Source: Trichococcus ilyis
GTDB taxonomy: Bacteria > Bacillota > Bacilli > Lactobacillales > Aerococcaceae
Assembly: GCF_900109135.1 (NCBI RefSeq)
Contig: NZ_FNYT01000001.1
Span: forward strand, 124,001 to 188,000
Direction: 5' to 3'
Length of the DNA: 64,000 bases
This document shows, piece after piece, positions 1-8,522 of this stretch. The notes below the pieces were generated by a model. It saw only the letters and a list, made by a program, of their open reading frames with translations, had not been told where the DNA came from and made no database searches. Positions within the stretch are counted from its first letter, which is position 1; each line of letters opens with the position of its first letter. Position numbers and translations under genes: made by a program.

Positions 1-1
1 T

Positions 2-136
2 GCCGACTTTGATGGCGATACTTACTTCCCGACAATCGATTGGGAGGCATGGGAACTGTCATCATCAACCATGGGCGCTGTCGACGATAAAAACTTGTAC
101 GAACATGAATTCAAGGTCTTCAAGCGGTTGAAATAA
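2..136 (+). CDS. dfrA: Dihydrofolate reductase, C-terminal end (partial)
   Basis: Only the last 44 codons are in the window; the gene begins upstream. The translation contains FDGDTYFPTIDWEAWELSS and ends with LYEHEFKVFKRLK. This is the usual end of bacterial dihydrofolate reductases, where F-x-G-D-T-x-F-P is followed by a final HEF beta strand. The enzyme makes tetrahydrofolate with NADPH in the cytoplasm. A strong terminator follows five bases after the stop, so this is the last gene of its transcript. The identification rests on this short tail only. Confidence 0.8.
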   Translation, partial: ADFDGDTYFPTIDWEAWELSSSTMGAVDDKNLYEHEFKVFKRLK

Positions 137-140
137 GCGA

Positions 141-171
141 AAAGAGGCCGGGGCAAAACCCCGGCCTCTTT
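141..171 (+). terminator. Rho-independent terminator after dfrA
   Basis: A perfect 13-bp stem (AAAGAGGCCGGGG pairing with CCCCGGCCTCTTT) with a 5-nt CAAAA loop lies five bases after the dfrA stop. The T-run is short. Confidence 0.85.
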
Positions 172-199
172 GTCTGCATCCGAACATAGTTTGCGAAAA

Positions 200-322
200 A
201 GCGGGACAGAACGCAGTCCCTGCCACCAATTAACGAACAATGCTCGGATGTCTTACAGCCATCTTGCGCTTGTCCGCTCCGGTGGTCCGGGGCTAAATGC
301 GTTCTGTCCCGCTCTCAATTTT
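200..322 (+). other. Structured intergenic element with 16-bp inverted ends and T-run
   Basis: AGCGGGACAGAACGCA (200-215) is perfectly repeated in inverted orientation at 298-313, and is followed on the plus strand by a run of nine T. Inside, CCACC and GGTGG can pair as well, giving a long imperfect stem of more than 100 nt. No open reading frame here is convincing. dfrA already has its own terminator at 141-171, so this is not needed for that gene. It could be a small structured RNA, a MITE-like repeat, or a second terminator. Confidence 0.5.
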
Positions 323-343
323 TTTTTGGATCTTTGATCGTTC

Positions 344-994
344 TCAGACGTAAAGCAGAATGCCGAAGTACATGAACGCGGCTCCTGCCAAAACAAACAG
401 GTGCCAAATGACGTGCATAAAGCCGTATTTTTTGTTCGAATAGAAAATGGTGCCCAAGCTGTAGCTCAATCCCCCTAAGGCGATCAGGACAATCCCGTTC
501 AGGCCGAGTGTCTGGTACATCGGGCGGATGATGAACAGCGCCATCCAACCCATCCCCAGATACAGGAGGGTGGAAATGCCGTTGAATTTTCCGACAAAAA
601 AGATCTTCAGGATGATGCCGATGATCGCGATGGCCCAAACGGCAATGAACAGCAATTTGCTTTGGCCATTGCGGACTGCAATCAAACAAAACGGCGTATA
701 GGTCCCTGCGATCAATAAGTAAATGGCTGCATGATCGATGTAGCGGAAAATCTTCCGGAATCGCGTCATGCTGAAGCTATGGTAGAGAGTGGACGAAAGA
801 AAAAGCAAAATCATCGATGCTCCGTAGATGGCATAAGCGACGATTTCTGTGACGTTCCCTGACTGGGAACCTTTCAGGATCAGCATGACGCATCCGACGA
901 TGCTCAGCAAGGTGCCGATCCCATGTGTTACGGCATTCAATACTTCATTGACGATGGTTTTGCGTCTGCCGTCTGTCTGCGGAAAAGTTGTCAA
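344..994 (-). CDS. hlyIII: Hemolysin III / PAQR family membrane protein
   Basis: The 216-residue protein is almost entirely hydrophobic, with seven predicted membrane segments. It carries the family's conserved histidines: H24 in AVTHG, H72 in STLYHSF, and H194 and H198 near the C-terminus (HVIWH). These form the putative metal site of the PAQR/TrhA family. Bacterial members have been linked to membrane energetics and fatty-acid homeostasis as well as the old hemolysin label; the activity here cannot be read from sequence. Translation probably starts at a TTG, seven bases after an AAGGAGG ribosome binding site. The gene stands alone on the minus strand and is divergent from ypmS. Confidence 0.85.
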   Translation of the reverse strand: MTTFPQTDGRRKTIVNEVLNAVTHGIGTLLSIVGCVMLILKGSQSGNVTEIVAYAIYGASMILLFLSSTLYHSFSMTRFRKIFRYIDHAAIYLLIAGTYTPFCLIAVRNGQSKLLFIAVWAIAIIGIILKIFFVGKFNGISTLLYLGMGWMALFIIRPMYQTLGLNGIVLIALGGLSYSLGTIFYSNKKYGFMHVIWHLFVLAGAAFMYFGILLYV

Positions 995-1075
995 TTATAT
1001 TCCTCCTTGTTGCCTGTCAGCAAATGTTTTTTGGCCAAGCGAAAAAACAGTTTCCAACAACGTCCTTCTGAATGC

Positions 1076-1081
1076 ATTATA
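1076..1081 (-). promoter_or_regulatory. Extended -10 promoter for hlyIII
   Basis: On the minus strand, TATAAT is preceded by TGC, giving an extended -10 (TGCTATAAT) about 80 bp upstream of the TTG start. No good -35 was seen at the expected distance. Confidence 0.45.
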
Positions 1082-1133
1082 GCATATTAAATGGTAAGAT
1101 TTAGAAAATAATATTTTGAAAGGAGCGTACAGA

Positions 1134-1757
1134 ATGGATACCAATCAACAAAGAAGTGCAAAAAAAAACCGGAATCCATGGAAGATCGCCTTTCTCACCT
1201 TGTCGCTGATACTGGTCTTAGCGGTGGTTTGGCTATTCTCGAAAATTACGACGGAACGACCCAGTCCAGCTGAAACTGATGCGCAAATCACAACGCAATC
1301 AGAGGATCGGCTTTCGATTGGAGTATCCTTGAGCAACAGCGAGTTGGCGCTCATCGCCAATGAATATTTGAAGTCCGAAAAGAGCCTCGCCGGCTATTCC
1401 CTGGGAATCGCGGATGCGGTTACTTTAAAAGGTGAAACAATTCTGCTGGGCCTTGTGATCCCGTTTGCTTTGTCGGGGGAGCCGCATGCGACAGCAGATG
1501 GCAATCTGCAGCTGAAGGTGACGGACATTTCCCTGGGCGGATTGTCTTTGCCCGAAAGAGAAGCCCTGAGTCTGTTGGCCCAATTTTTGACGTTGCCTGC
1601 ATTCGTCAGCTTGGATGCGGAATCGGAAACGGCAACGATCGCCATTTCCGCAATCGACCTCCCGAAAGAAAGTGGCATCCGTTTAATTTCCATCGACAAA
1701 CAGTCTAAAGAATATGCATTTGAAGTAACCATACCAACAGAAAATTTGTTAAAATAG
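1134..1757 (+). CDS. ypmS: YpmS family (DUF2140) membrane-anchored protein
   Basis: The start is the ATG at 1134, eight bases after AAAGGAG; the in-frame TTG at 1116 has no such signal. The protein of 207 residues has a charged N-terminus, one membrane segment (about residues 19-38) and an extracytoplasmic domain. Its layout matches B. subtilis YpmS. Recognisable features include SNSELALIANEYLK and the closing EVTIPTENLLK. The function of this family is unknown to me. It lies just upstream of yozE, as in several Firmicutes, probably in one transcript with it. Confidence 0.75.
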   Translation: MDTNQQRSAKKNRNPWKIAFLTLSLILVLAVVWLFSKITTERPSPAETDAQITTQSEDRLSIGVSLSNSELALIANEYLKSEKSLAGYSLGIADAVTLKGETILLGLVIPFALSGEPHATADGNLQLKVTDISLGGLSLPEREALSLLAQFLTLPAFVSLDAESETATIAISAIDLPKESGIRLISIDKQSKEYAFEVTIPTENLLK

Positions 1758-1773
1758 AAAGAGGCCTAATTTT

Positions 1774-1998
1774 ATGAGACAATCATTTTATCTTTTCATC
1801 CTCACGTACAAAGATCCATACAAAAAGGACTCAAAAACAGCGTTCGCGAATCGGGTTGCTGATGACATCGCCTTCCCGAAGCAATCGACTGACTACCATG
1901 AACTGGCTGACTATCTGGAGTTGAGCGGCGAGTACACGGAATTCATGTCCGTTTTTGATGATTTGTTCGAAACCTACGTCGAGAGAAACAAAAATTAA
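1774..1998 (+). CDS. yozE: YozE family (UPF0346) small protein
   Basis: This is a 74-residue cytoplasmic protein beginning MRQSFYLFILTYKDP. It carries the family pattern of a hydrophobic strand, a D-P-x-x-x-D/F-A region (FANRVADDIAFPKQS) and YHELADYLE. YozE proteins fold as small SAM-like helical bundles; no biochemical role is established. It sits 16 bp after ypmS and 21 bp before deoD, so co-transcription is likely. Confidence 0.85.
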   Translation: MRQSFYLFILTYKDPYKKDSKTAFANRVADDIAFPKQSTDYHELADYLELSGEYTEFMSVFDDLFETYVERNKN

Positions 1999-2019
1999 AT
2001 CGAGAAAGAAGGAAATGAA

Positions 2020-2721
2020 ATGAGTACACACATCGCAGCAAAGCCCGGTCAAATCGCGGAAACGGTATTATTGCCAGGGGATCCGTTGAGAGCGAAGTAC
2101 ATCGCAGAAACGTACCTCGAGGATGTCGAACAGTACAATTCGGTCCGCAACATGTTCGGTTACACGGGCACCTATAAAGGCAAACGTGTTTCTGTCCAAG
2201 GCACGGGTATGGGTTTGCCGTCCATCATGATCTATGCGAATGAACTGATCACGGAATACAACGTGCAGAAGCTGATCCGCGTCGGATCGGCAGGAGCGAT
2301 CCAAAAAGACATCCACGTGCGCGACATCGTCATTGCCCAAGGCGCGACCACAGATTCCAGCGTAATAGCGAACACCTTCCACGGTCAAGTAAACTTTGCG
2401 CCAATCTGCAATTTTGAACTGATGCATAGTGCCTATACTGTCGCTAAAGAACGGAAGCTTTCCGTCCATGTCGGCAACGTCCTTTCATCGGATCGCTTCT
2501 ACAACGAAGAGCTCGATAAGCAAAAATTGGCTGACTATGGTGTTTTGGCCGTCGAAATGGAAGCGGCCGGGCTCTACTTGCTTGCTGCCAAATATAACCG
2601 GAAAGCGCTGGCTTTATTGACGATCAGCGACCACATCCTGACCGGGGAAGAAACGACTGCAGAGGAACGTGAAACAACATTCGACGATATGATGCTCGTC
2701 GCATTGGAATCTATCCTATAA
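2020..2721 (+). CDS. deoD: Purine nucleoside phosphorylase DeoD-type
   Basis: The 233-residue protein is full length for the hexameric DeoD family, which cleaves purine (deoxy)nucleosides with phosphate to base plus (deoxy)ribose-1-phosphate. Visible hallmarks are [13 protein letters not shown] (phosphate binding, G20-D21), the GTGMGLPS loop, [17 protein letters not shown] (ribose contacts), and SDHILTGE near residue 203 with the catalytic Asp. An AAGAAGGA ribosome binding site precedes the ATG. It follows yozE closely and is 22 bp from the S41 protease gene. Confidence 0.95.
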   Translation: MSTHIAAKPGQIAETVLLPGDPLRAKYIAETYLEDVEQYNSVRNMFGYTGTYKGKRVSVQGTGMGLPSIMIYANELITEYNVQKLIRVGSAGAIQKDIHVRDIVIAQGATTDSSVIANTFHGQVNFAPICNFELMHSAYTVAKERKLSVHVGNVLSSDRFYNEELDKQKLADYGVLAVEMEAAGLYLLAAKYNRKALALLTISDHILTGEETTAEERETTFDDMMLVALESIL

Positions 2722-2743
2722 TCTTACAGAGGTGAAGTCATGA

Positions 2744-4225
2744 ATGGGCAACAATGGGCATAAACAAAAAAACGGCAAAAAACGCGGAGTCAAATTATCC
2801 GTTTATATCTTTTCCTTGATCGTAGTTGCAACTTCGGCCATCGCCGGAACGTATGCATGGATCGGAAGAAGCGTCACCTTGCCGTCAACCGGCGAAATCA
2901 TCCAGGGCACAAACAGTTCGACTTTGGATGCGGCAGCAGCCGATCGGATCGGAGCGGTCTATCAGACATTGCTCAACAATTATGTTGAAGGTGTGGATAA
3001 GGAAGCATTGATCGAGGGGGCCTTGAGCGGCATGGTGGGGGCCATCGGTGATCCCTACAGCCAATATTTGAATACAGAAGCAAGCGACAATCTGGATGAG
3101 ACGATTTCGGCATCCTTCGAAGGGATCGGGGCTGAAATCATGTCCCTGAATCAGCAGATCGTCGTCGTTTCGCCGATCAAAGGTTCGCCTGCCGAAAAAG
3201 CCGGCTTATTGCCTAATGATATCATCATCAGTGCCGATGGACAGGATCTGCATGGACTGACCGCGAGTGAAGCGGTCGAGCTGATCCGGGGCGAAAAGGG
3301 CAGCGAAGTGGTGCTGGAAATCACCCGGGGCGATCAAAACTTCACGGTGAACATCATCAGGGATACCATTCCGATCGAAACGGTGGCTTATGAACTGGAT
3401 GAGAAGCATCCGGAAATCGGCGTTGTCCATGTTTCCAGCTTTTCCACGCCGACCTATGACGATATCGTCAGCGCCGTGACGGAATTGCGCACGCAAGGCG
3501 CCACGTCTTTTGTGTTCGATTTCCGGCAGAATCCGGGCGGTCTGTTGGACCAAGCTCTGAAAATCAGCAATATGTTCCTCAGTGATGGGAGCGTCATCAT
3601 GCAGACGCAAGAAAAAGACGCACAACCGAACAAGATCACCGCCAGCGACAGCGAATTCGGAGACTTCAAGATCACCGAGCCCACTGTGCTGCTTGTCGAT
3701 GAAGGCAGCGCCAGCGCATCTGAAATCGTCGCAGCCGCTTTGCAGGAGTCTTCCCAGATACCATTGGTCGGAACGACGACTTTCGGGAAAGGGACTGTCC
3801 AGACAGTTTACCCGTTAACGGAGAACAGCGAATTGAAATTGACTGTCGCGAAGTGGTTGACCCCTAACGGCAACTGGATCCATGAAAAAGGGATTGCGGT
3901 GGACTATGAAGTCGCTCTCCCGGATTACGCCACACTGACGATCATCGACTCCACAGCGAGTTATCAGGAAGGGGCAGTTTCGGAAGAAGTCAAGAATGTC
4001 GAAGCGATGCTGAACGCCATCGGCTACGAAGTTGAAGCGGACGGTTATTACGCCAAAGACACGGTCGAGCAAGTCACTGCATTCCAAGCAGACAACGGAC
4101 TCGAAACAACCGGCATCGTTACGGGAGACACTTCATTGGCGCTGGTCGAAAAATTGCGTGAAGTCCTTTCCGAGAATGACACGCAGTACGCGAAAGCGGT
4201 AGAGTTACTGACAGGGAACGAATAA
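2744..4225 (+). CDS. S41 family carboxyl-terminal processing protease
   Basis: The protein of 493 residues has a basic N-terminus and one membrane anchor (about 19-40). A PDZ domain follows (about 110-190, with EGIGAEIM and GLLPNDIIISADG), then the S41 peptidase core with DEGSASASE near residues 320-328 (nucleophile region) and FGKGTVQ near 349 (catalytic Lys). The C-terminus is a peptidoglycan-binding domain (about 400-465). This is the CtpA/CtpB architecture: an extracytoplasmic protease cutting substrates near their C-termini. An out-of-frame ATG at 2740 would give only seven codons, so the ATG at 2744 after AGAGGTG is preferred. Confidence 0.9.
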   Translation: MGNNGHKQKNGKKRGVKLSVYIFSLIVVATSAIAGTYAWIGRSVTLPSTGEIIQGTNSSTLDAAAADRIGAVYQTLLNNYVEGVDKEALIEGALSGMVGAIGDPYSQYLNTEASDNLDETISASFEGIGAEIMSLNQQIVVVSPIKGSPAEKAGLLPNDIIISADGQDLHGLTASEAVELIRGEKGSEVVLEITRGDQNFTVNIIRDTIPIETVAYELDEKHPEIGVVHVSSFSTPTYDDIVSAVTELRTQGATSFVFDFRQNPGGLLDQALKISNMFLSDGSVIMQTQEKDAQPNKITASDSEFGDFKITEPTVLLVDEGSASASEIVAAALQESSQIPLVGTTTFGKGTVQTVYPLTENSELKLTVAKWLTPNGNWIHEKGIAVDYEVALPDYATLTIIDSTASYQEGAVSEEVKNVEAMLNAIGYEVEADGYYAKDTVEQVTAFQADNGLETTGIVTGDTSLALVEKLREVLSENDTQYAKAVELLTGNE

Positions 4226-4231
4226 CCCAGG

Positions 4232-4267
4232 AGGTTTGGCAGCTTTGGAGCAATGCCAAACCTTTTT
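4232..4267 (+). terminator. Terminator after the S41 protease gene
   Basis: A 10-bp stem, AGGTTTGGCA pairing with TGCCAAACCT, is followed by a T-run, seven bases after the stop codon. It ends the ypmS-yozE-deoD-protease unit. Confidence 0.8.
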
Positions 4268-4381
4268 GGCATTGCAAGGAAGATTCGGATTCGCAACGGT
4301 TGCGATTCTTTTTATCCCCAAAATGTGCTAAACTTAGAGTGTTGTTTTTGGCACACACTATAACCAAAAAGGTTGATACCT

Positions 4382-4930
4382 ATGAAAGTAGACAAAAAAA
4401 TACAAGATGGTATCTGGGATTGGGCGAAAGCGGCGTTCATCGCCTTGCTGCTGGTGGTCATTGTCCGTTTTTATGTATTTCTCCCGTTGAGGGTGGACGG
4501 CGATTCCATGAGTCCAACATTGGGACAGGGCAACTACATCCTGTACGAAACGTTTTCGGACATCGATCGCTTCGACGTCATCATCTTCAGTAACGCGGAA
4601 GGCGAAACACTCATCAAGCGCGTCATCGGATTGCCGGGCGACTCGGTGTCCTATAAAGAAGATCAGCTCTACCTGAACGGCGCGCCCATCGACGAACCTT
4701 TTCTTGGATCCGAAAAGCAGCAGGGGATGGAAGTTTTCACTTCGGATTTCGATCTGCTTTCGTTGACAGGAACAGGCACGGTGCCGGAGGGCAGCTATTT
4801 TGTGCTGGGTGACAACCGCGTCCGCAGCAGGGACAGCAGGATTTTCGGCTTTGTCGCACAGGCGGATGTTGCCGGGAAAGCGGCGATGGTGTATTATCCG
4901 TTCGAGGATTTCGGTTTGATCGGAAATTAA
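4382..4930 (+). CDS. lepB: Signal peptidase I (first of two tandem copies)
   Basis: This 182-residue type I signal peptidase has one N-terminal membrane segment (about 16-36) and the Ser/Lys dyad: S42 in GDSMSPTL and K79 in LIKRVIGLPGD. Box E is GDNRVRSRDSRIFG. It removes signal peptides from secreted proteins at the outer face of the membrane. The ATG at 4382 is preferred over an upstream TTG because AAAAAGG lies about eleven bases before it. A paralogue follows 33 bp downstream; both keep all catalytic residues. Confidence 0.92.
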   Translation: MKVDKKIQDGIWDWAKAAFIALLLVVIVRFYVFLPLRVDGDSMSPTLGQGNYILYETFSDIDRFDVIIFSNAEGETLIKRVIGLPGDSVSYKEDQLYLNGAPIDEPFLGSEKQQGMEVFTSDFDLLSLTGTGTVPEGSYFVLGDNRVRSRDSRIFGFVAQADVAGKAAMVYYPFEDFGLIGN

Positions 4931-4963
4931 GCAACAGCTGTATTCATGAGAAAGGGTGATTCG

Positions 4964-5626
4964 ATGTCCATAAGAAATAATGATCATTACGACCAAGACT
5001 CCGGGTTTGTTTCGAGGAACGAAAGATTCGGAGTCGATAAAAAGAAAGAGGATCAGCCGGAAAAACAAGGCGGTTTTTTGCGGGAAGTCCTGAACCTGGT
5101 CTTTTCGGTGGCGATCGCCTTTGTGCTCTTCATCGTCATCCGGACGTATCTGTTCTATCCGTTCCAAGTTGTCGGGGATTCCATGGTGCCTACGTTGGAG
5201 TCGGGGGACCGGCTGATCCTGAACAAGTTGACGGAAGTCGATCGCTTTGATATCGTGGTGTTCCCCGCTCCAGATGGAACCGATGAGGAATACGTGAAAC
5301 GCATCATCGGGCTTCCGGGCGATGAAATCACTTATTTCCAGGATGAATTGTACATCAACAACGAAAAAGTCGAAGAGCACTATCTGGAACCGCTGAAGGA
5401 AGCCTCAAACCAAGCGTTGACCGGAGATTTTACGCTCTTCAGCCTGACAGGAGAAGCGACCGTACCTGAAGACATGTATTTCGTTTTGGGCGATAACCGC
5501 AGTGTTTCCAAGGATAGCCGCGTCTTCGGCTTCATCCCGGCGGCCCAGATCGAAGGAACGGCCGACTTGAGAATCTGGCCGCTGAACAAAATTGGAGTCA
5601 TAGATGACAACGGAGCAGGCGAATAA
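4964..5626 (+). CDS. lepB: Signal peptidase I (second tandem copy)
   Basis: This 220-residue paralogue of the preceding gene has an extra hydrophilic cytoplasmic tail of about 37 residues before its membrane segment (about 42-62). Catalytic residues are S73 (GDSMVPTL) and K112 (YVKRIIGLPGD), with GDNRSVSKDSRVFG as box E. The start at 4964 follows AAAGGGTG; an earlier ATG at 4946 lacks a comparable site. The two copies differ clearly outside the motifs, so this is not a recent duplication. Distinct substrate preference is possible but not visible. Confidence 0.92.
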   Translation: MSIRNNDHYDQDSGFVSRNERFGVDKKKEDQPEKQGGFLREVLNLVFSVAIAFVLFIVIRTYLFYPFQVVGDSMVPTLESGDRLILNKLTEVDRFDIVVFPAPDGTDEEYVKRIIGLPGDEITYFQDELYINNEKVEEHYLEPLKEASNQALTGDFTLFSLTGEATVPEDMYFVLGDNRSVSKDSRVFGFIPAAQIEGTADLRIWPLNKIGVIDDNGAGE

Positions 5627-5638
5627 AAAAACTAGCAT

Positions 5639-5668
5639 ACACAAGTGTTCGCGCACTTGTGTTTTGTC
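5639..5668 (+). terminator. Terminator after the second signal peptidase gene
   Basis: A 9-bp stem, ACACAAGTG with CACTTGTGT around TTCGCG, is followed by a T-rich stretch. Confidence 0.6.
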
Positions 5669-5713
5669 TTGAAATGGAAGCGAATGGATTCATTCAGAAA
5701 AGGAAGTGTCAAT

Positions 5714-6592
5714 ATGTTAATACAATGGTTCCCAGGCCACATGGCAAAAGCGAAACGTGAAGCTTTGGAAAAATTAAAAATGGTCGATCTGGTGATCGAG
5801 TTGCTGGATGCGCGCCTTCCGGAATCAAGCCGGAACCCTTTGATCGACGACATCATCGGAAACAAACCGAGATTGATCGTCCTCAACAAGGCCGATTTGG
5901 CTGATAAGACAGCAACGAAAGAATGGGTTGAATATTTCAAACAGGACAGCAAAGCGCAACGGGCTGTCTCGATCTCCACCCTCAATACCAAGGATGTTGA
6001 AAATATCAAAAAAGAACTGAAAGCGATGATGGCCCACAAAACACAGGCAATGATCGATAAAGGCGTCAAACCCCGCGCCATCCGGCTGATGATCCTTGGC
6101 ATCCCGAACGTCGGTAAATCCACTTTGATCAACAAACTGATGCAGAAGAACCGCGCTCAGACAGGCAATCGTCCCGGTGTCACAAAAGGGCAGCAATGGC
6201 TGAAAATCGGCAGTGATTTCGAATTGCTGGATACACCGGGGATTCTCTGGCCCAAGTTCGAGGATCAGCTGATCGGGCAAAAACTTGCTTTGACAGGGGC
6301 AATCAAGGACACTGTTTTCCATAAGGATGACGTGGCTCTGTTTGCGTTGCGCTATTTCCTGCAGCATTATCCGGGCAGATTACAGGCATTCTACAAGATA
6401 GACGAAAACGAATTTGAAGGTGCTGTTCCGGAAATGCTGATGGAATTGACAAAGAAACTGCGCTTTGGCGAGGACTACAGCCGGGCCAGCGAAAGAATCA
6501 TCTTTGATATCCGCGGCGGCAAACTGGGCCCTTATACCCTGGATCAAGTGCCCGTGAAGGCAACGGATGCAAGTGAGGGCTTCTCAAAATGA
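5714..6592 (+). CDS. rbgA: Ribosome biogenesis GTPase RbgA (YlqF)
   Basis: The 292-residue protein begins [16 protein letters not shown], typical of RbgA. It is a circularly permuted GTPase: G4 (NKAD, about residue 59) comes before G1 (GIPNVGKST, about 128-136) and G3 (DTPG, about 172). It acts late in 50S subunit assembly, where GTP hydrolysis is stimulated by the particle. The ATG at 5714 follows AAAAGGAAG; an upstream ATG at 5645 overlaps the preceding terminator and is not used. The stop overlaps the start of rnhB by four bases, so translational coupling is likely. Confidence 0.95.
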   Translation: MLIQWFPGHMAKAKREALEKLKMVDLVIELLDARLPESSRNPLIDDIIGNKPRLIVLNKADLADKTATKEWVEYFKQDSKAQRAVSISTLNTKDVENIKKELKAMMAHKTQAMIDKGVKPRAIRLMILGIPNVGKSTLINKLMQKNRAQTGNRPGVTKGQQWLKIGSDFELLDTPGILWPKFEDQLIGQKLALTGAIKDTVFHKDDVALFALRYFLQHYPGRLQAFYKIDENEFEGAVPEMLMELTKKLRFGEDYSRASERIIFDIRGGKLGPYTLDQVPVKATDASEGFSK

Positions 6593-7365
6593 ACAAACCG
6601 CTGAGCATTGCTGACATCAAAATGCAGTTGCAGGCGATCGTGTCTTTGGATGATCCGCGTTGGCCGGCGATCAAAGCAGACCCCCGAAAAGGCGTCCAGA
6701 CAGCGGTGAAGTCCTGGGAACGGAACTACGAGAAAGAACTTGCTTTAAAAGAAAGGCAGTTCCAGATGATGGCCTTCGAAAACGAACTGAAGGCAAAGGG
6801 CCGGATTGCCATCGCAGGGATCGATGAAGTCGGCAGAGGCCCCTTGGCTGGACCGGTTGTCGCAGCGGCAGTCATTCTGCCGACGGAACTCCCTTTTTTG
6901 CCGGTCAATGATTCGAAACAGCTTTCAGCCAAGAAAAGGGAAGAGCTCTTCGATCAGATCATGGCCATTGCCGATGTCGGAATCGGTCTGGTTCCACCGG
7001 AAACGATCGATGCGGTGAACATCTATGAAGCCACGAAATTAGCGATGATGCAAGCAATCGCCAATCTGAAACAGGAACCGGACAGCCTGCTCATCGACGC
7101 CATGAAGTTGCCGTTGCCTGTGGAACAGCAGTCCATCATCAAAGGGGATGCCAAATCAGTCTCGATCGCTGCAGCCAGCATCGTCGCCAAAGTCTATCGC
7201 GATCGGCTGATGTCCGAATATGCCCTGCAGTATCCGCACTACGGCTTCGAGAAGAATGCCGGGTATGGCACCCCGGTTCATTTGTCCGGGCTGGAAATGC
7301 ACGGCATCACCCCTATCCACAGGAAGACGTTCGATCCGATCAAAAGCATGCTGCGCGGACAGTGA
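6589..7365 (+). CDS. rnhB: Ribonuclease HII
   Basis: The 258-residue enzyme cleaves RNA in RNA-DNA hybrids and removes single ribonucleotides from DNA. It has the N-terminal extension (about 70 residues) typical of Gram-positive RNase HII. The catalytic D-E pair lies in [15 protein letters not shown] (about residues 74-88), with [13 protein letters not shown] and the [12 protein letters not shown] segment further on. Its ATG overlaps the rbgA stop (ATGA), the common rbgA-rnhB order in Firmicutes. dprA follows 133 bp later. Confidence 0.95.
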   Translation: MNKPLSIADIKMQLQAIVSLDDPRWPAIKADPRKGVQTAVKSWERNYEKELALKERQFQMMAFENELKAKGRIAIAGIDEVGRGPLAGPVVAAAVILPTELPFLPVNDSKQLSAKKREELFDQIMAIADVGIGLVPPETIDAVNIYEATKLAMMQAIANLKQEPDSLLIDAMKLPLPVEQQSIIKGDAKSVSIAAASIVAKVYRDRLMSEYALQYPHYGFEKNAGYGTPVHLSGLEMHGITPIHRKTFDPIKSMLRGQ

Positions 7366-7498
7366 GGCCCTTATTTGTGAACGTAAAAACCGCCAGTTGA
7401 CGTTCGCCCTGAAGGGTTCGGCAGAGCCAGAAGCAAATAAATCAAAAACAGACTCCTTGCGTACTCTCTTAACAGATGGTGCGAAAGGAGTTTTTATT

Positions 7499-8407
7499 AT
7501 GCGAAGAAACCTCGAGGATCTGGCAATCCGGGACAAATTGATTTATCACGCCATGTTGGGAGTCTGCACACCGCAATTTATGAAACATCTATATGAATCC
7601 TTGACGCGCGACCCAACCAGTACAATGGAAGAAATAATCCGCAGCTATAATCCGAGGGGGACTGGGGCGGCGTTTAACAATGCGAGGGCAGTGTTGGAGA
7701 AAGCGTACTTAAAATTTCCGTACGATGAAATGCAGCAACAGTATCAAACCGAAAATATCCAAATGTTGACCATTGCGGATAGAGACTACCCGGCAGGATG
7801 GCTTAACAGTTATTTGCCGCCGATCGTGGCATTCTGTGCAGGTGATCTCCGTCTGCTTGAGCGTCCTTGCCTGAGTGTCGTTGGCAGCCGTAGCCCGACT
7901 GCCTACGGAAAGACGGTCTTGAATGAAATGATTCCGCCATTGGCCGCGGAAGGAATCACCTTGGTCAGCGGCCTTGCCAAAGGAATCGATCAGATGGTGC
8001 ATGCCTGTGCGATCGGATCCGGCGGTGCTACGGTCGGCATCATCGGAACCGGGCTGGATGTTGTTTATCCAAGGGAAAATGCGTTGCTGCAGCGGAAAAT
8101 GATGGCAGAGCAATTGGTCATCAGCGAATATCCCTTGGGCACCAAACCGGAGCGGCACCATTTTCCGATGCGCAACCGCCTGATCGCTAACCTCGCGCTG
8201 GCGACATTGGTGATTGAGGCGAGAGAAAAAAGCGGCAGCCTCATAACCGCCAATTTGGCGCTGCAGGAAAACCGGGACGTTTTTGCGGTGCCTGGGAATA
8301 TCGACAGCCCGCTCAGCGTCGGCACCAATCAATTGATAAAGGCCGGAGCGGCGTGCGTTTTGAATGCGGCAGACGTGTTGGCGGAAATGAGAATGTTGCG
8401 GGAGTGA
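7499..8407 (+). CDS. dprA: DNA-processing protein DprA
   Basis: The 302-residue Rossmann-fold protein binds incoming single-stranded DNA and loads RecA during natural transformation. Core motifs are VVGSRSPTAYG, LVSGLAKGIDQMVHACA, GTGLDVVYP, REKSGSLITANLALQ and VFAVPG. The start chosen is the ATG at 7499, with GAAAGGAG eight bases before it; a longer open frame from 7220 overlaps rnhB out of frame and is not supported. Its position between rnhB and topA is the normal Bacillales/Lactobacillales order. Confidence 0.93.
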   Translation: MRRNLEDLAIRDKLIYHAMLGVCTPQFMKHLYESLTRDPTSTMEEIIRSYNPRGTGAAFNNARAVLEKAYLKFPYDEMQQQYQTENIQMLTIADRDYPAGWLNSYLPPIVAFCAGDLRLLERPCLSVVGSRSPTAYGKTVLNEMIPPLAAEGITLVSGLAKGIDQMVHACAIGSGGATVGIIGTGLDVVYPRENALLQRKMMAEQLVISEYPLGTKPERHHFPMRNRLIANLALATLVIEAREKSGSLITANLALQENRDVFAVPGNIDSPLSVGTNQLIKAGAACVLNAADVLAEMRMLRE

Positions 8408-8430
8408 AGCGTGCGCGGAGCAACTTCCAT

Positions 8431-8460
8431 TTGACAAACACCCAGTTTATGGCATAAGAT
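8431..8460 (+). promoter_or_regulatory. Promoter for topA
   Basis: A perfect -35 TTGACA (8431-8436) is followed 18 bases later by TAAGAT (8455-8460), about 60 bp before the topA start. Confidence 0.5.
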
Positions 8461-8522
8461 GGGAAACGATTTAAATGACAGAAATATTCATACAAAATAT
8501 TTCGTTGAGAGGAGTCGTTTCT

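Noticed and set aside
1116-1133. Longer N-terminus for ypmS from a TTG.
   Set aside because: The AAAGGAG site lies inside this extension, at the right distance for the ATG at 1134.
4358-5380. A 340-codon minus-strand frame opposite the two signal peptidase genes.
   Set aside because: It is a shadow of the real genes, with no ribosome binding site or family resemblance and composition typical of an antisense frame.
7220-7498. A dprA frame starting at 7220 inside rnhB.
   Set aside because: It overlaps rnhB out of frame by 146 bases, and the conserved DprA N-terminus begins after the GAAAGGAG at 7490.
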